Notes: generated by a model not told the origin, from the sequence alone. 64,000 nt of DNA from Poecilobothrus nobilitatus (GCA_947095535.1 OX352774.1:112595996-112659995), one strand, 5' to 3'. Positions 36,690 to 50,580 are shown, counted from the first letter of the stretch. A program made the numbers and translations.

Positions 36690-38184
36690 AGACAATACAG
36701 AATTAATTTCACAATAAGAAAAGAAAAAGACTTTTAAATCAAAAATGTATTTTTGAAGATAACTGTACGTAAGAGCAAAAGTAAGAGCAATTTTAGGGAA
36801 AACCTATTGTAATTAAGAAAAACACAAGTAAAATCATAATGCTGCATTTTAATTTTTGTGCCGCACTTTTTCACATCTGTGCAGGTTGCAGGAGGGAAAA
36901 TAATAGCGAATCTTCAATTTTTAATGTGTAACAAAACATTAAGGAATTTGTAAATTTCGAAAGCGTTGTTCTAGTATAAAAATTTCACAAATCTTTCATT
37001 GTACAGGGATTGAAATTTTTTTGTTGAGAAAAAAAAATGTCAAATAGTAGAAAATATTGGGAAAAATCTCGACTTTTATGTTAAACATTTTTCTTGTTAT
37101 ATGCACATAATATTGTTGTTGTTATATGCACAATATATTATGTATAAAAAATTATTAGAAAAGATTTTAAAATTAGCAACCTTATATTTACTATTTAATT
37201 TTTATTTCTAATGTTTTTAAATTTATATTGAATTTTAATTAAATTAAGTAACTTTATATTTTTAGAACTCCTATATCAAATGTGTAAATGTGCATTTATG
37301 TTTACTTAAAGTGAAAAAATTTTAACTTTAAATGAAAATTGTTTTACTTTAAGTGAAGACTTGTAATAAAAGTTAAAATAAAATAATATATAAAATATAT
37401 ATATGAAATATAATATATAATATGCATATACATGATTATCAGATCCAAAATAGAAATGTATATTGAAGTAAATATTCTTCATTTAAAGAAAAAATGCCTT
37501 CATTTAATGTAAAAAAAATTCACATAAAGTAAAAACGTCTGCACTAAAAGTAAAATAGTTTTCAGATGAGGTAAAAAAGATATATTATTTATAGTTACGT
37601 TAATCGATAACAGCGACAATATTGGTGAAGAGGAGAAAGTTTTAAACTGATTTTATATTAAATTATGTATAAGTGTACTAGAATAACACGTTAATTAACG
37701 ACAAACGATAAGAGCATCAATTTATTTTTTAACTGTAATTTTAAACAATATTTTATGATTTCAAATTAATAAGTATAAAATAATTGATTTTATTTTATTG
37801 TAAATTACATATAATAAAAGGAAAAATAAAATATAATTAAAACAATTTTTGATTTAATCATTTGATATTAATAGCTTTTATGTCTATAATTAAAATAATT
37901 AAATTTCACATAAGAGTATAATAAAAACTTAATTAGTAAATTTGACAATCAATTTTTTTTTTGCTGATTTTTGTCAATTCGTCAATAAATATAATCGTAA
38001 AATATTTTCATTACTTTAATTAATGTTTATTGAAAAGTAAGTCTACCAATTTATTTTCTGTTTTTGAAAATTGTAATAAAATGTTATAAATGTGGTTTTT
38101 TTATCCTTTAATTATTGACGAAATAAAACAAAAAGCAAGGTGTATATAAGAATAATATCGAAATATATTATAATATTAATAAGA
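36690..38184. other. AT-rich intronic DNA
   Basis: Nothing recognised. Confidence 0.6.
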
Positions 38185-38830
38185 ATAAAAAACGAGAAAG
38201 AGTGCAGTAGAGTAGACTGTGTCAACTTTGGAATACCCGTAAGAACATTATACATATATTCTGTTTCTCTAAAACTTGATCATCATTTAAGAAATTTCAG
38301 ATGTTTTAGTACCGACGTTAACTACCGAGATATATTTATGTAAATTGTGGAGTTGTATGACAGCTACCCGAATCTATTGCACCAGCCCAACCTAATTTTA
38401 CAGAAGTAATTATAGAAGCCTTAAAACTTGATCATCTTTTGTAAGATTTCATAAAGCTTCATAAAGTTTCAAGAGGTGTAAGAAGCCTGAATCTACTGCT
38501 CTAGCTCAGCCAAATTTCACAAAAATTGTTGGCATGTAACTCACACCTTTTCACTAAATGTCAGATACCTAGCTTCAACATATTATACTAAGTTATTTCC
38601 ACATAAAAGAAGTTGTATGGCAGCTGAACTCGGTGGCCGAAAATACTGGCTCCTTTATTTTTTGAGTTATCGTGTGAACGATAGAAGTACATGGCTTAAT
38701 CGGCTCAGAATTCGATTCTGAGCCTATGTATACCTTTTACACTTTATCTAGTTCGACTCCTTTAAGGTGTCACAAACGTAATGCTAAATTTATTTTACCC
38801 TTGAGCATAGTTCATACGGGTATAAAAAAT
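38185..38830 (+). mobile_element. HINE/DINE-1-like element, plus orientation
   Basis: 5' end AAAAACGAGAAAGAGTGCAG then GTCAACTTTGGAATACCCGT; 3' end CGGCTCAGAATTCGATTCTG, AGGTGTCACAAACG and CATACGGGTATAAAAA. Two or three diverged units with AAACTTGATCATC lie inside. The microsatellite position now reads TCGTGTGAACGATAGAAG. Confidence 0.7.
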
Positions 38831-40277
38831 TAAGCAACGAAATATTTTCCACAATATCACCACAAAACATTAAGATTGCGGTATAATGTGCAGATACATG
38901 TTAACACTCACAGATTGATTGAGTATTTTTTGTTAATGAAAATTTTTATTTGAAAAAATTTACGAGTAGTAATTTTTTCAAATAAAAATAAATTAAAAAT
39001 AAAATAAAAATAAAAAAATTCTAAATAAAAGAAAATTCGATATTGAAAATTTAAACAATTTACTTTAAATTTTTATTTGATATTAAATTTTATATACCTA
39101 TAAATTGATATTCTTGAATTTCAGAAAAAAAACAAATACTACCTATCTACCTATATTATTTTAAATTTACTCATGTTTACGATAACAGTTGAGCACCAAC
39201 ACAATCGTTAGAGATACAATTTTGAATTTAAATTCGTTCATCACTACTGTTTAATTCGTAGGGAAGGTGAAATTATTTACCCTTTCAGAAACGTATATAT
39301 TCATTTACAAATTTTTGGATTGGTATTTTAACTCACAGACCCTTTTATTAATTTTTAATATAAAGGTTCGGAGATAGAAAAAATTATAGAAAGTTGTCAA
39401 TAGGTAAAATTTAGTTCTATATAGTTCCTAAAGAGTCCAATAGGATTAAACAAGGAAGAGAAAGAACTTCTTTTTTAAATTACTTACTTGCTTAAAACAC
39501 TTAAATATAATTTAAAATTTTTTTAAAGAAGAAAAAGTTTTCTTTTACATTTAGTATTTAACTCATGTAAGAAAATACCAAAAGAATTGAAGCATGTTGA
39601 CTTCAAAACAAGAGTTCTTTTAGTTCCAGTTTTACGTTTGTTCTTTCATATTTATCTTAGCTTGGTCGGTTTGTGCCTTTACTATTATTAGTGTCCGCAG
39701 TAGTATTTATTAATCTCTGATCTTTTTTTGTTTTGTATAAGCTATATTTGATATGATGATATGTAAAGAAAACATGCTTAGCATATACTTTATATACCGT
39801 AACTTGTTAAATAGTTGGCTGATTATTTTATGATGTATTAATAATTAATAGACAAAATAATGTAAATCATTGTTAAAATTTTGTTAAATCATTTTAATGT
39901 CTATATTTGAATACTTTCTCCAGAATTTGATAGATGGTAAAATTTTGTTACTTTTCTAATGCTCACAAGTCACAACGCATCATTTAAATTGGTTTGACAT
40001 TAATTGATTAAATATAAATTTTAACATGTACCAATGTGATAAGAGAATCACACTATTTTTATTTTACAGTTGATTTGGTATATTAAATGCATAGTTTAAA
40101 AATCGTTTTTCCAGTTTCACAATTTAAATAACAACAAACTAAAATTGGATGAAAATTCAATTAAAATGGATGAAAACTTAATTTTATAATACATTTTTTG
40201 TTAATGTTTACTAACAGCTGTGAACCAGTATTAATGATTACTACAAAAATCAAGAAACTGAATTTATTGAACAGTCT
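38831..40277. other. AT-rich intronic DNA
   Basis: Nothing recognised. Confidence 0.6.
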
Positions 40278-40405
40278 TCTCTGTTCAGGCGTGGCTGTAA
40301 ATGTCGTAAGCGGGAATAACGTCGTGTGTGGGATTCGAACCGTTACTCCCTCCGTGCTTACGGCGTATTTTATACGTTCTTACCCTCTAGGCCTCCTAGG
40401 GCCCC
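40278..40405 (-). mobile_element. tRNA-derived SINE, 3' truncated
   Basis: Minus-strand head with GGGGCCCTAGGAGGCCTAGA (A box mutated), then GGTTCGAATCCC (B box intact) and the body as far as GCCACGCCTGAACAGA. Tail and poly-A are missing. Confidence 0.85.
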
Positions 40406-40589
40406 GAGGAAACTTTTAAAACTCTGTTACAATATTTTACTTTTCTTCTAATTAAAATGATTAAAATATTTCTAAATATCTGTATATTATTATCCAATAT
40501 AATAAAATAAAGTTGTTTTTTTTCTACCTCATCACTGTTAAATCGTTCATCGAATTGTCAAAAAATTTAGCTGGAACATTTTTTGGAAT

Positions 40590-41130
40590 CCAAATCGGGT
40601 GCCGGTGAAAGTTCAATTTATTAAAACTTTTAGGTAGCTGTTATACAAATTTTTGATTCCCTACGCTATATGTTGAAAACTAATGGGGCTTTTTTTAGCT
40701 TTATAAATTGATATCAAAATCAATAGGTATCAATATTTGCTTTTAAAGTTTAATATTTAAACGTACTGGTTATGTGAAGGAAACATTTTGCCAGATTTTT
40801 AATAATAATCCGTAATCGTTTCAGATAGAGCCTTGAAATTTTGAGAGAAGAAACATCTTTATAGCATAAGGTAAACGTTTTTTTGTAGGTACTATCCTTT
40901 CTGAGTTATTGACACCAAAAATTTAAAATTTCCTATTTTCAGATAGCTGTAACTTAGGCACCTATATAAATTAATACACACAAATTATAGCTTAAATATT
41001 ATATTTTTACATGTCTTAAAAGTTTTTCTGAATTATTTAGGTTTTTGGAAATTATAGAGAGTGTGACTTTGTTTCACTAATTTTTACTAATAAAAATTTA
41101 GAAATTAAGAAACTTTGTTGCAAATCACAA
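40590..41130 (-). repeat. Diverged family A-type repeat, minus orientation
   Basis: Phrases such as AGCTGTAACTTAGGCACCTA, TATATTTTTACATGTCTTAA and TTGCAAATCACAATATTC are inverted matches to the 5' half of the 62505 copy. Confidence 0.6.
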
Positions 41131-41276
41131 TATTCCTAACTATTTTTCACCCAACTTTCAAAACAAACAAACAAACTTTCAAATAATATTTGAGTCGAAC
41201 GTTTAACAACTTTGATACCCTGCAGACTTATTCATTTTTATTTGGCGTAACATTCGTAGTATTTTAATGGGTTGGA

Positions 41277-41695
41277 TACGACAAAAGAACCTACGTCAAA
41301 AGATCTTATACAAAAAACTCTACGACAAAACTTTTTTGAAAATAGTTAGCAACATTTTTCAAAAATTTTGGTATTAAAAAGTAAAATTATTAAATTTCAT
41401 GTACAACTCCTGATTCTGAATGCAACTCTAAAATCCTAATTCAGAATCTCCTAATTCAGAATCTTAATTAAATTTGAAGTACCTTGATTTTGAATGCAAC
41501 TCTAAAATCCCTCTTAATTCAGAATCTGACATAATATACATAATCTGATATATTCTGAAAAAGAGACTACCCTGAATTTGAATTCAATTCTAAAAACTTA
41601 AAAATCAAACATAGACCTCTTTAAATTTTTTAGATTGGTCGTTTGATGCAAGGTATTTTGTCCATAGAAGATTTTATATAGGCTCTTTTGTCGTA
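41277..41695 (-). repeat. Satellite fragment between short inverted repeats
   Basis: 41395-41600 carries minus-strand copies of the 80-105 bp satellite (AATGCAACTCTAAAATCC twice, TAATTCAGAATC three times). It is bracketed by ACGACAAAAGAACCTA (41279) and TAGGCTCTTTTGTCGT (41680), which are inverted relative to each other with one mismatch. Confidence 0.55.
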
Positions 41696-41699
41696 GAAG

Positions 41700-44600
41700 A
41701 TTTTTTTCATACATTTTTGAAATTGAAAAAGGATTTTTCGTACTAGGAAATTTTTAAAAAGAGTCAAACGTACCGCTTCCCTATGTAAAATATTTGAGTG
41801 CGCCATAAGTTTGTCTATTCCTTTTGGCATACTTTACTATTATATAAGTACCTAGTAATATTTTATATTAACTACTTTTTATTTTATTTCATTTTATTTA
41901 ATTATCTGTAATAATTTACAAAAGGAATTTTTTAAATGATTGAATAAACGATTTTGTAATCAATTTTAAGGAATTCATTTTCTATTTTTTTTTTGTTTTT
42001 TTATGTATAAATAAATGTGTAAATTCAGTACGTACACATTCATGTAAATAAATACATTATATGGGTATATGGGTATATGGTTATATTATACATTATATGA
42101 AATGTACATTCAAGAAAAAAAAAATCAAAATTGCAATAAAAATAATTGAAGAAAATGGGCAAGAAATTTAATATAAAATTGCTGAATAACCAAATAAATT
42201 TTCCGCTCTTAAAAAATGTTAATTTATTTTTGTTTTTCTTTTATTTCTCTTTCTTTTTCTTTTTTTAATACAAAATCATGTCATTACATTCTTTTCTAAA
42301 ATATACAAATGTATTCCGGGTTCTCATTCTTATCCGGGATTATGAGAAAAAAAAACAAAACATTATAAAAAAAAAACAAAAAAAAATAAATAAATAAAAA
42401 CATAAAAAATAAGTTGAAAAACGATCAATAAAAGTTTTCTTTCTCATTTCCTACATTAAAATAAATTACTACAAAAAATATACATATATATATAATACTT
42501 GTATATCTTTAGACTATATATGAATAGTAAGAAGAAAAAAAAAAGCAGTTAAAGTGTCCTTGACGAAGACGCATAAAATAATATATTGAAAATGTCAGTA
42601 GCAGAAAAATGACACAAATTATAATAATAATGATAAAATATACCAACATTATATTATATGTATGTATGTACTTTTATCTTTATACACATATGTATTGTGT
42701 ATGTGAATTGAAGTAGAAAGAGATTTATCCGGCATAAAAAAAAAGGAATCAAACAATATTATGGTATTCAAATAAACAACTTTACAATTTCATATAATAA
42801 ATTACAACAAAAAAAAAAAATACAAATATATATACATACATTATATAATACATATATGATGTAAATAAAAGAATGTATAATCAAAGAAATAAAACCAAAA
42901 ACAAAAAAAAAAAAAAAAGGGAATGCTAAGAGTTGTAAAGGGTTTGGAACGAAAGGTTTTTTTTAAAGCCGTACATTTTCAAAACTAGAATAAAAAATAA
43001 AAATATTTCGACTATTTTTCTCAATAAAATTTTTCTTTTTTTTTGAAATTTTTCCCGAAGGAAAATGTGAAAAATCAAGAAACACATGTGCAATTTTTAA
43101 AAAATTGTACACCTAATATAATTAATAAAATACCATTTATTACATTTATATTATATAACAACCATTTAATTTTTAACATATCACCTTTAAAATGGTTTAA
43201 CAGGAGGTTCAGATTCCGAGTATAGAAAAATAGTAAATATTTAATTTTCACCCGTTTTTGTTCGTTAATAGGGTAACGTTATCATAAATTAACCAAAACT
43301 TATTTGGTATTACTGAGTTTAGGAGATAATAAGAGATCCAAATTTTTTTAAATGTTAGTTTCAAATAAAGGTTCATTTCCAGATATTATACTTTTGTTCT
43401 AATTTAAAAATATTAATAAATTTTTCAGAGTCATTTGAGATTTTTTGTCAAAAATTGTTTTACTACAAAATTTTAATTATAACAACTATTTAAATAGCGT
43501 TTTACGTATTAAACAACATAAAAAATATTTCTACATATTATCCGTTGTTTTTACAAAACAGTCCTACTTATTGCAAAAAGATATGACACACGTTTAGAAT
43601 ACAGCTAGAAAACATACCGAGAGTGTACCTAAATTGGAGCCCACAAGATAGCAATAAACGCGATTGATCAAATAACATATTTTGGCAAGAAACAATCCTT
43701 CTGGAGCTGAGTATAATTTTATATAATGTGAAAACACCAAAACAATATAGTTGAGAACCGACTTCTATGAAAATGTCTATTGGGGATGCTATTCTACCAA
43801 AAGGAATAAAGATACAAACAAAATATATAATATAATAATATATTGTAAACATTTCATTGTTCTATATCTCAAACGTTGTAGAAATACAACAGACAAAATA
43901 AAACTAATAAGGAAATTTTTAAATATTCTCAAAAGAAATTCAGTAAAAGAAAAACCTAATATAAATTTTAATACATTTTCTTTAGATATATATGTAGACG
44001 TCATGTATTATTTAAGGATTCAAGGATTTAGGACTTAGGGTGGGTCATTCAATTTTAAATTGGATTCTTTTTAATAAAAAATGTTCCCCATTTTATAAGA
44101 TATTTTGCTTTTTGCAATAAGAAAAACAAAAAAAAAAAAAAATATTTTATTGAAATTGACACAAACAATTTGTTAAGATTTACGTAAAGATTTACCAAAA
44201 CCCAATATACAAAAAAAAAAAAAAAAAAAATGAAAATAAAAAAAAAAAAAACAAAAAAAAAAATAGGAAAATAAAGCTAGACAGGAAATACAATATACAA
44301 ACCTTAATATGAAAGAATATGACTTTTAATATTTTGAATAAATTGTAAATAAAATATAATAAATATGAAAGAAATAAAAACATTTTTTTTTTTTTTTTGT
44401 ATATAAATAAATTATTTACATTTTATCATATTTTTTTTGGTTTTGGTTTTTTTTTGTATAAGAATTTATGGTTATAGCAAGTAACATTTTTGTTTTAAAT
44501 TTTATTTATTTTTGATAAAGTGATTGGATTTTTGAATATAAAATATAAAATACTCTACTAAAAAAAAAAAAAAAATTTATAAATTTTAATTTAATATTTA

Positions 44601-45049
44601 ATTGGTTAGAAAATAATCAATAAATCTTAATAAAACTCTTAAATAAGAAAATATTATTTAATTGACATTTTTAAGTATAATTTTTTAAGTACAAAAAAAA
44701 AAAAAAACAAGTCGTTGAATTTTCGGATTACTTCAGTAAAGGAATTTCGATGCCAATTTAATATTCATTAAATTTGAATAAAATAAAATGATTATCGATT
44801 TTGAATAAATTTTTGTATTTTGTTGATTTACATCAAAATTTATCTGAAGTTATAGATATTCTCCTTAATATTTTCGGTTACTTATATATTGGAAGATATA
44901 AGTGAGTAACGAAAATTTCTACTAGATGCATGACATATAGTATAAACTAATATTGTATCGAAATTCTCTGTAAGGCAGAGTATCTCAAATCTCAACCATG
45001 TTGTTTTAAAAAATAAAAAAACCTAAAAACAACAAAATTCAATTAAAAA
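41700..45049. other. AT-rich intronic DNA with long homopolymer runs
   Basis: A-rich simple sequence in 42340-42920 and T/A runs in 44110-44460. Several open frames of 60-95 aa between 43040 and 44380 are low-complexity by-products. Confidence 0.6.
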
Positions 45050-45705
45050 TTAGGCAGAATGTAAAGCTAAAGGTTTTTAAAGATGTAATTTGCAATAAAA
45101 TTTGTAAAATTTCTCTGCATTTGATATGAAAAAATAAAAACACATTATGAAAAATCCAGAGACATTTTCTTCAATTTTAAGAAAATCCTATACTATTAAG
45201 AACATCTTTACATCAAGTTCAACACTGTCAAAGAGAATGCATGAGTTGATCTTATTTCGAGATTCTCGCGTACCCTCTCAAAAAAAAATCAAAATATAAT
45301 GCTCAAGCTCTAATGTTTTGGATTACTTACTTTGAAAAAATTTGGTGTATAAGTTACAGACAGGTGACTAAACATTAACAAATTTTCAATTTTAAACCCC
45401 AAATACCTACTTTTAAACGAGGATTTCTGTAAAAAAAGATTTTTGAGATAAAATTTCATGGTTCTATCTAACACTTTACGGGAATATGAAGAAACGAAAT
45501 TTAAATTTAAATAGGTAGGTATACATAATAAATAAGATAAATTCATAAAGTTATTGAGCACTTAATTTGTTAAGAGACTTACTTAAAATTTAATTCTTCC
45601 ATCGTTAGTAGTATAGAAGTTTTGTAAACAGACATCCGGACGAACAAATAGACAGAGTGAAACTATTAAGAAAATTTTTTAAAATTTTGTTTCAAAAATA
45701 TAAAA
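45050..45705 (+). repeat. Diverged family A repeat, plus orientation
   Basis: Starts TTAGGCAGAATGTAAAGCTA, contains TATACTATTAAGAACATC, and ends with TAGAAGTTTTGTAAACAGAC, CGAACAAATAGACAGAGTGA and an eroded hairpin. Confidence 0.65.
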
Positions 45706-45969
45706 AAAGTCGATTGGAGGTCAATAGAAAAAACCGATATATTAATTATTTTCGAACATTATTTTGTTAAATTTTTAACACTGTGTACAGCACAACTTGT
45801 ACTTGAGTGAAGCAATGTTTCTGTTAATAAATTTAAACTATAAAATAAAATATAAAATAAGGGTTTTAAGAAGCTTGTATAATAATTCGAGTGTAGAAAT
45901 TTCGGAAGTTCATGAAAAATCCAAACAAAATTCTAAAAATATTTTAGTAAAGTTTCGTCCAAATTTATT

Positions 45970-47040
45970 TTCCACATTTTGAAAAAAAAATTTGAAAAAA
46001 TATGCCGATTAGTTGCACTCTGTCTGTCCCTCTGTCTGTTTAGAAAACTTCTACACGCGTTAAAGAGAGAGAAAAACATTTTGAACCATAGGTCTCATAA
46101 AAAAATTAATGTTGTAGAACAACTTTTTCATGTAGCCCCATCACTGAAATTTTTAAAAAGCCCTATTTTTAAATGCGTATATCTCTTGTTCTACTTAACA
46201 TTTTTTTCAATCTGAAAACGCAATTCGACAGGAATTTTTTTCTCTTTCTAAATCAATGTAAAAGTTATGTATTTTTTTAAATTTAGTATATAAATTTACC
46301 GTTGTGTTAAAACCAAATTTTGCATGATTTTTTTACCTTCATAACTCCAGCACGCCGGAGATAGGGATATTCCGGTTAGATAGCGATTTGAAATTCAGGT
46401 AAGAAAGAACTTTTAGAATTAGTATAAGTTTCCTAAGTAAATTGTTTTGGACTACCTCCCAAAAAAAGCCATTAGGCCTTAAGTTTTGAGCTATTAGGCC
46501 TCAAAAATAGAAAATTTGTTATTTTTAAACACATGTAACTTAGGTACCTGTATAAAATTTTCTTCGGTAAGACATAAAAATTAAAGGTCCATCAGTAATA
46601 TATTTTTACGTGTGTTAAAGGTCTCTTTTAGTTGTATATGGTTCCAGAGTTACAGTGCCTCAAAATTTCAAAAATGTCCTATTTTCAGATGTATATATCT
46701 CAGGCTGCGCGTAGTAGTTTTACAAACTCAAAACGCTAGAAGACCGGAGCTTTAAACTTGAAAATTTGCTTTTCTTTAGAGAGATGTAACTTAGACACCT
46801 ATACAAATTTTTTTTCGGCAAAATATAAAAAATTAAGCTTCAATAATATATTTTTACGTATGTTACGTTATATGATAGGGGTCCAGACTTACAGCCTCTC
46901 AAAATTGCAAAATAGACCTACACATTTTTTCTTATTATATCAAATTTTCAAATTTTGGTGCAAGTCACAATTCTATACAGTTTGTATTATCTTTTGGAAG
47001 TGTGCGCTTTTAAATACCGTTGAATTACATTCTGCCTTGT
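45970..47040 (-). repeat. Family A repeat, minus orientation, near full length
   Basis: Begins at an eroded hairpin, then GCACTCTGTCTGTCCCTCTG and TAGTTACAGG-type units in inverse. It ends with TGTGCGCTTTTAAATACCGT and ACATTCTGCCTTGTTT, the inverted 5' terminus. With 45050-45705 it forms an inverted pair. Confidence 0.8.
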
Positions 47041-48334
47041 TTATTTAGTAGTTTTTCTAATAAAAAAAATACTAAAATTGAAATAAAATTTAAAAAATTT
47101 TTATGGATAAAAATGGCTTTGTACATAAATTTTTTAAATTTGTACCTAGGGCAGATATAAATTAATACTAATTTCTTTGAAATCCAATATGGTGGTAATG
47201 TTATTTAAAAGCACTATAAATAAAATTGTTTTTCCATTAACCCGTTTTTTTTTTTTTTTTTGAAAAGAAAATAAACTAATTTTCCAGTAAAATTTTAATA
47301 TAATTGGACAAAAAATTGCTTCATATGACATACTCGTACGTACTCGTATGCATTTATAAATTTATGATACATGACGAATGTCTACAAAATTTGTGATAAA
47401 AGAAAAATTTTTGTGTTTCAATTTAATTTCGTCTACAGAACAGCTGCAGGCTGGTTCCATATTCCCTTTGACAATATTACAGTATCATGCACCAGTACAA
47501 TAACTATATTAAAGCCAGCTAGATAAACAATCGTAAAATGTATCTACAGCAATTTCATAAAATGGTTAAAAAATTGATCCCTATGATTTATAATTTAATT
47601 TAAAGTAATCTTAAAGGTAACAAGATCATAAAAAACAATAAAACATTTTTTTGGTTATATTTTTTTTTATTATAGAAAATAATTATTTTAGCTTCCGAGT
47701 GCGATAAATTTAATATAATTGAGGAACTTAATATGTTTGTTAATTCTCTTGTAAAGTATATAGCTATTAAATATCTACACACGAATGTTAATGAGCTTGA
47801 ACTCAAATCTTACATGTTTATAAAGCAATTTTGGCTTGCAATTTTTCTTGTAAAATCTAAGCAAAAATGAGTTTTTCAAGTTCAATGTTAAGTGGTAGTT
47901 TAATTAAGGTTAAGTATAAAACTTACGTTTGGTATCAACAGTTTTTGTTTCTAGCTGAAAGCGTTTGTAGAAATAGAAATTTGAGTTTTGAAAATTTTAG
48001 TTTATATAACGATTTCCAGAACATTTTACGAAATTTACACAAAAACCCCTTACATAAAATTAATGAGATCCATCGTGCTATGTATAATATTTTAATTTAT
48101 ACATATTTAGTTTTTATAGCAGTATGAATGTAGTTCAAGAGTGTAATAAATTTCTCATAACGTTAAATTAGTAAAACCTTACAGGAGCTCAGCTAGATAT
48201 GATAAAGTACATAATATTCTTGCTCACAATGAAATTTTAAATCGATTTAGCCATGTACTACCGTCCGTCCATTCGCACAGTAACACAACTATTTACATTA
48301 ATTTTTTTGAGCAATTTTATTTGTGTTCAAAAAG
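47041..48334. other. AT-rich intronic DNA
   Basis: Nothing recognised; an 86-aa frame at 47867-48127 has no family feature. A small HINE remnant (CCATGTACTACCGTCCGTCC) lies near 48251. Confidence 0.55.
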
Positions 48335-49205
48335 CTGCTTTTTAGCACATTTTTAAAAAATGTTGAAAAAATATGCTTATTAGTTTCGTCCGTCCGTCCG
48401 TATGGTTGTTTACAAAATTTCTACACTGTTTGAAATAAAGCAATGAAATTTTAACTACGGATAGGTATCACCAAAAAACTAATTTTGTAGAACAACTTTT
48501 TTCTGTAGCCCCACCCGTTACGGAGCTACAACCCTACAAAGATCGAAAAACCCCTATCTTTAAATTATTATAACACAGGTTCTATTAGGCGTATTTTCTA
48601 TCTGAAGACGCCAAATGATAGCTGATTTCATAAGCTTTATAAATATATTATGTATATAAAATGAATATGTGGCTTTGCCATGCGGTATTTTAATATACCT
48701 TTATATGACTCTATTTTTAGAAAAATTTGGACCCCTTCTATCTTTCAAACGGTTTAACTTAGAAGCCTGAAATTTTGACAGGAGTTAGATCTTTGGAAAT
48801 AAGTATGAGTCATTTCAGAAAATATTTTGTGTCGCCCCTGTTTAGGAGATGTAAGGAGTCAAGAACTGAAAATTCTCAATTTTTAGGCACCTGTAACTTG
48901 GGCAGCTGTTCAAAATTTTTTTGAAGTAATATACCAAAATTAAAGCTCCAACATTATATTTTTGTTTGTGTTAATAATTTTTCTTAATTATATAGGGTTA
49001 CCTTAAAATGAACAAAATTTCTATAACAAATTATTCTATCGTTTTCTTTCAATTTTTGTATTATTATAAATTAAAGAGTTATAATAAAGAGTAAATAAAT
49101 ATTAAGTAGTTATATTGAATAAAATATCAATATAACTACTTAATATTTATTTACTCTTTACCAAAAACTAATTTTGGAAATGTGCTTTTTTGAAAACCCT
49201 TGGTT
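48335..49205 (-). repeat. Short family A-type element, minus orientation
   Basis: Starts TTTAGCACATTTTTAAAAAA (3' hairpin side), GTCCGTCCGTCCGT, TCTGTAGCCCCACCCGTTAC. Ends GGAAATGTGCTTTTTTGAAA and CCCTTGGTT, the inverted 5' end of 20995-21835. Confidence 0.8.
49085..49160. repeat. Perfect 34-bp inverted repeat with 8-nt loop
   Basis: The arms 49085-49118 and 49127-49160 are exact reverse complements, by base-by-base reading; the loop is ATAAAATA. The arm begins TAAAGAGTAAATAAATATTA. It lies inside the 48335-49205 repeat. Confidence 0.95.
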
Positions 49206-49410
49206 GTTTATTTGAAAGTCTAAATCGATGTCTATGAAAGCTAAATATATGAAATTCTGTGTCAACTAGCATACCAAAAATTTCTATAAAATTTGATTAG
49301 TTCGGGGTATCAGCTTCGAGTAGCAGTCACTCAACTCAAAAATTTCTCGATGCTTAATTAAGTCAAACATCTAAAATTTTGTAAAAGATGATCAAGTTTC
49401 ATAGAAACAT
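49206..49410 (-). repeat. HINE internal unit fragment
   Basis: Phrases such as AAATTTTGTAAAAGATGATC and GTTTCATAGAAACAT match internal units of the element at 4925-5465. Confidence 0.5.
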
Positions 49411-50227
49411 TATTTTTATGTTCATGCGTGTCGCCATAAGTAACTAGAGTCGCCACAGGTTGCTCTATACTTAATGACTTCTAATAGTTTTAAACATAAA
49501 ACAAAGTGAAACAAACAATTTAAAATATTTTTAAAAATATGTTTTAAAAAAAAATAAAAAGAGCTAGAAACTATAATATTAATATTTAAAATTGGAGTTT
49601 TTACTTAAGTTCGACATTTTTTAATTAAACTAAGAAAATTTAAACTATTAGGTAGTTCTTTTTCTTTCCATTTCTTAAATTATGAGAACAATTTTTAATA
49701 GATTTTTAAGACTAGAAAAATTTAAACAAAGCGTATGAAAATTAAAGTTTCATAAATTTGATGCTATACAATTTTTGCCAATAGGAACATCAATTACAAG
49801 AAACATGAGTTTATAAAAACTAATTAGGAAGCTTTTAGAAAGAAATTCATAGATTTAACAAGTTCTATTATATTCAAACATATAAAATATATTGAATATA
49901 CATATATATTCAAATAATTGTAAAACTAAAGATAATACAACAAATTTTTTTCTAGCTAGAAAAATTAGCCGTTTTGAAGTGAATGAAATTTTTTTTAGTA
50001 AACACAAATATCCTTTTTAATCTCTGAATATCGTCCTTCAACAATTTGTTAAACACTTCTAAAAGGCTTTTATAACAGTTGTTACCTACTTGTTAAAATA
50101 AAAAGTAAAAAAATTATGTTTAAATTGGAATATTTTTCTTTGTTGGTGAAGGCTGAGCTAACCTATCGTTATATGCTAGACTCTAGGTCCTTAGTGTAGC
50201 TTCGAAAACGTACGAGAACCTGTTTGG
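49411..50227. other. AT-rich intronic DNA
   Basis: Nothing recognised. Confidence 0.6.
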
Positions 50228-50580
50228 CTCGAAATGGTATTAAGTTTCCCGAGATTTATCCTACGATGATGCAACTTCAACAGAAGATCTTTAAAGGCTT
50301 CTCAAATAAGTTTCAGATAGTTCACCTATACTTTGAAAAATAAAAAACTACTGAGATATTTCCGCCTTCTCCTTGACAAACCAGAACAGGGGAAAAGAAA
50401 AAACTCCACGATCTCTATTGCATCAATTCTCTTGCAAAACCTACAGTTCAGATTCATATGAATTCCTAATCTTCCAGAGAAAAATATTATATTATTGCAA
50501 GGTTAGTAGTTATATGGATTACCAGAACTTCTGCTGGGAAAACTCTGCAAAAGCCAGGCAATTGGTTCTGTAATTAGAAA
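50228..50580 (-). mobile_element. Decayed non-LTR retrotransposon, zinc-knuckle C terminus
   Basis: On the minus strand near 50350-50457 the frame reads NLNCRFCKRIDAIEIVEFF, then FPCSGLSRRRRKYL. This matches the CxxC..EHxLxxCPxLxxRR tail of jockey/I-type non-LTR elements, with the histidine position lost. Frameshifts follow. It has the same order of phrases as 7600-7835. Confidence 0.65.
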
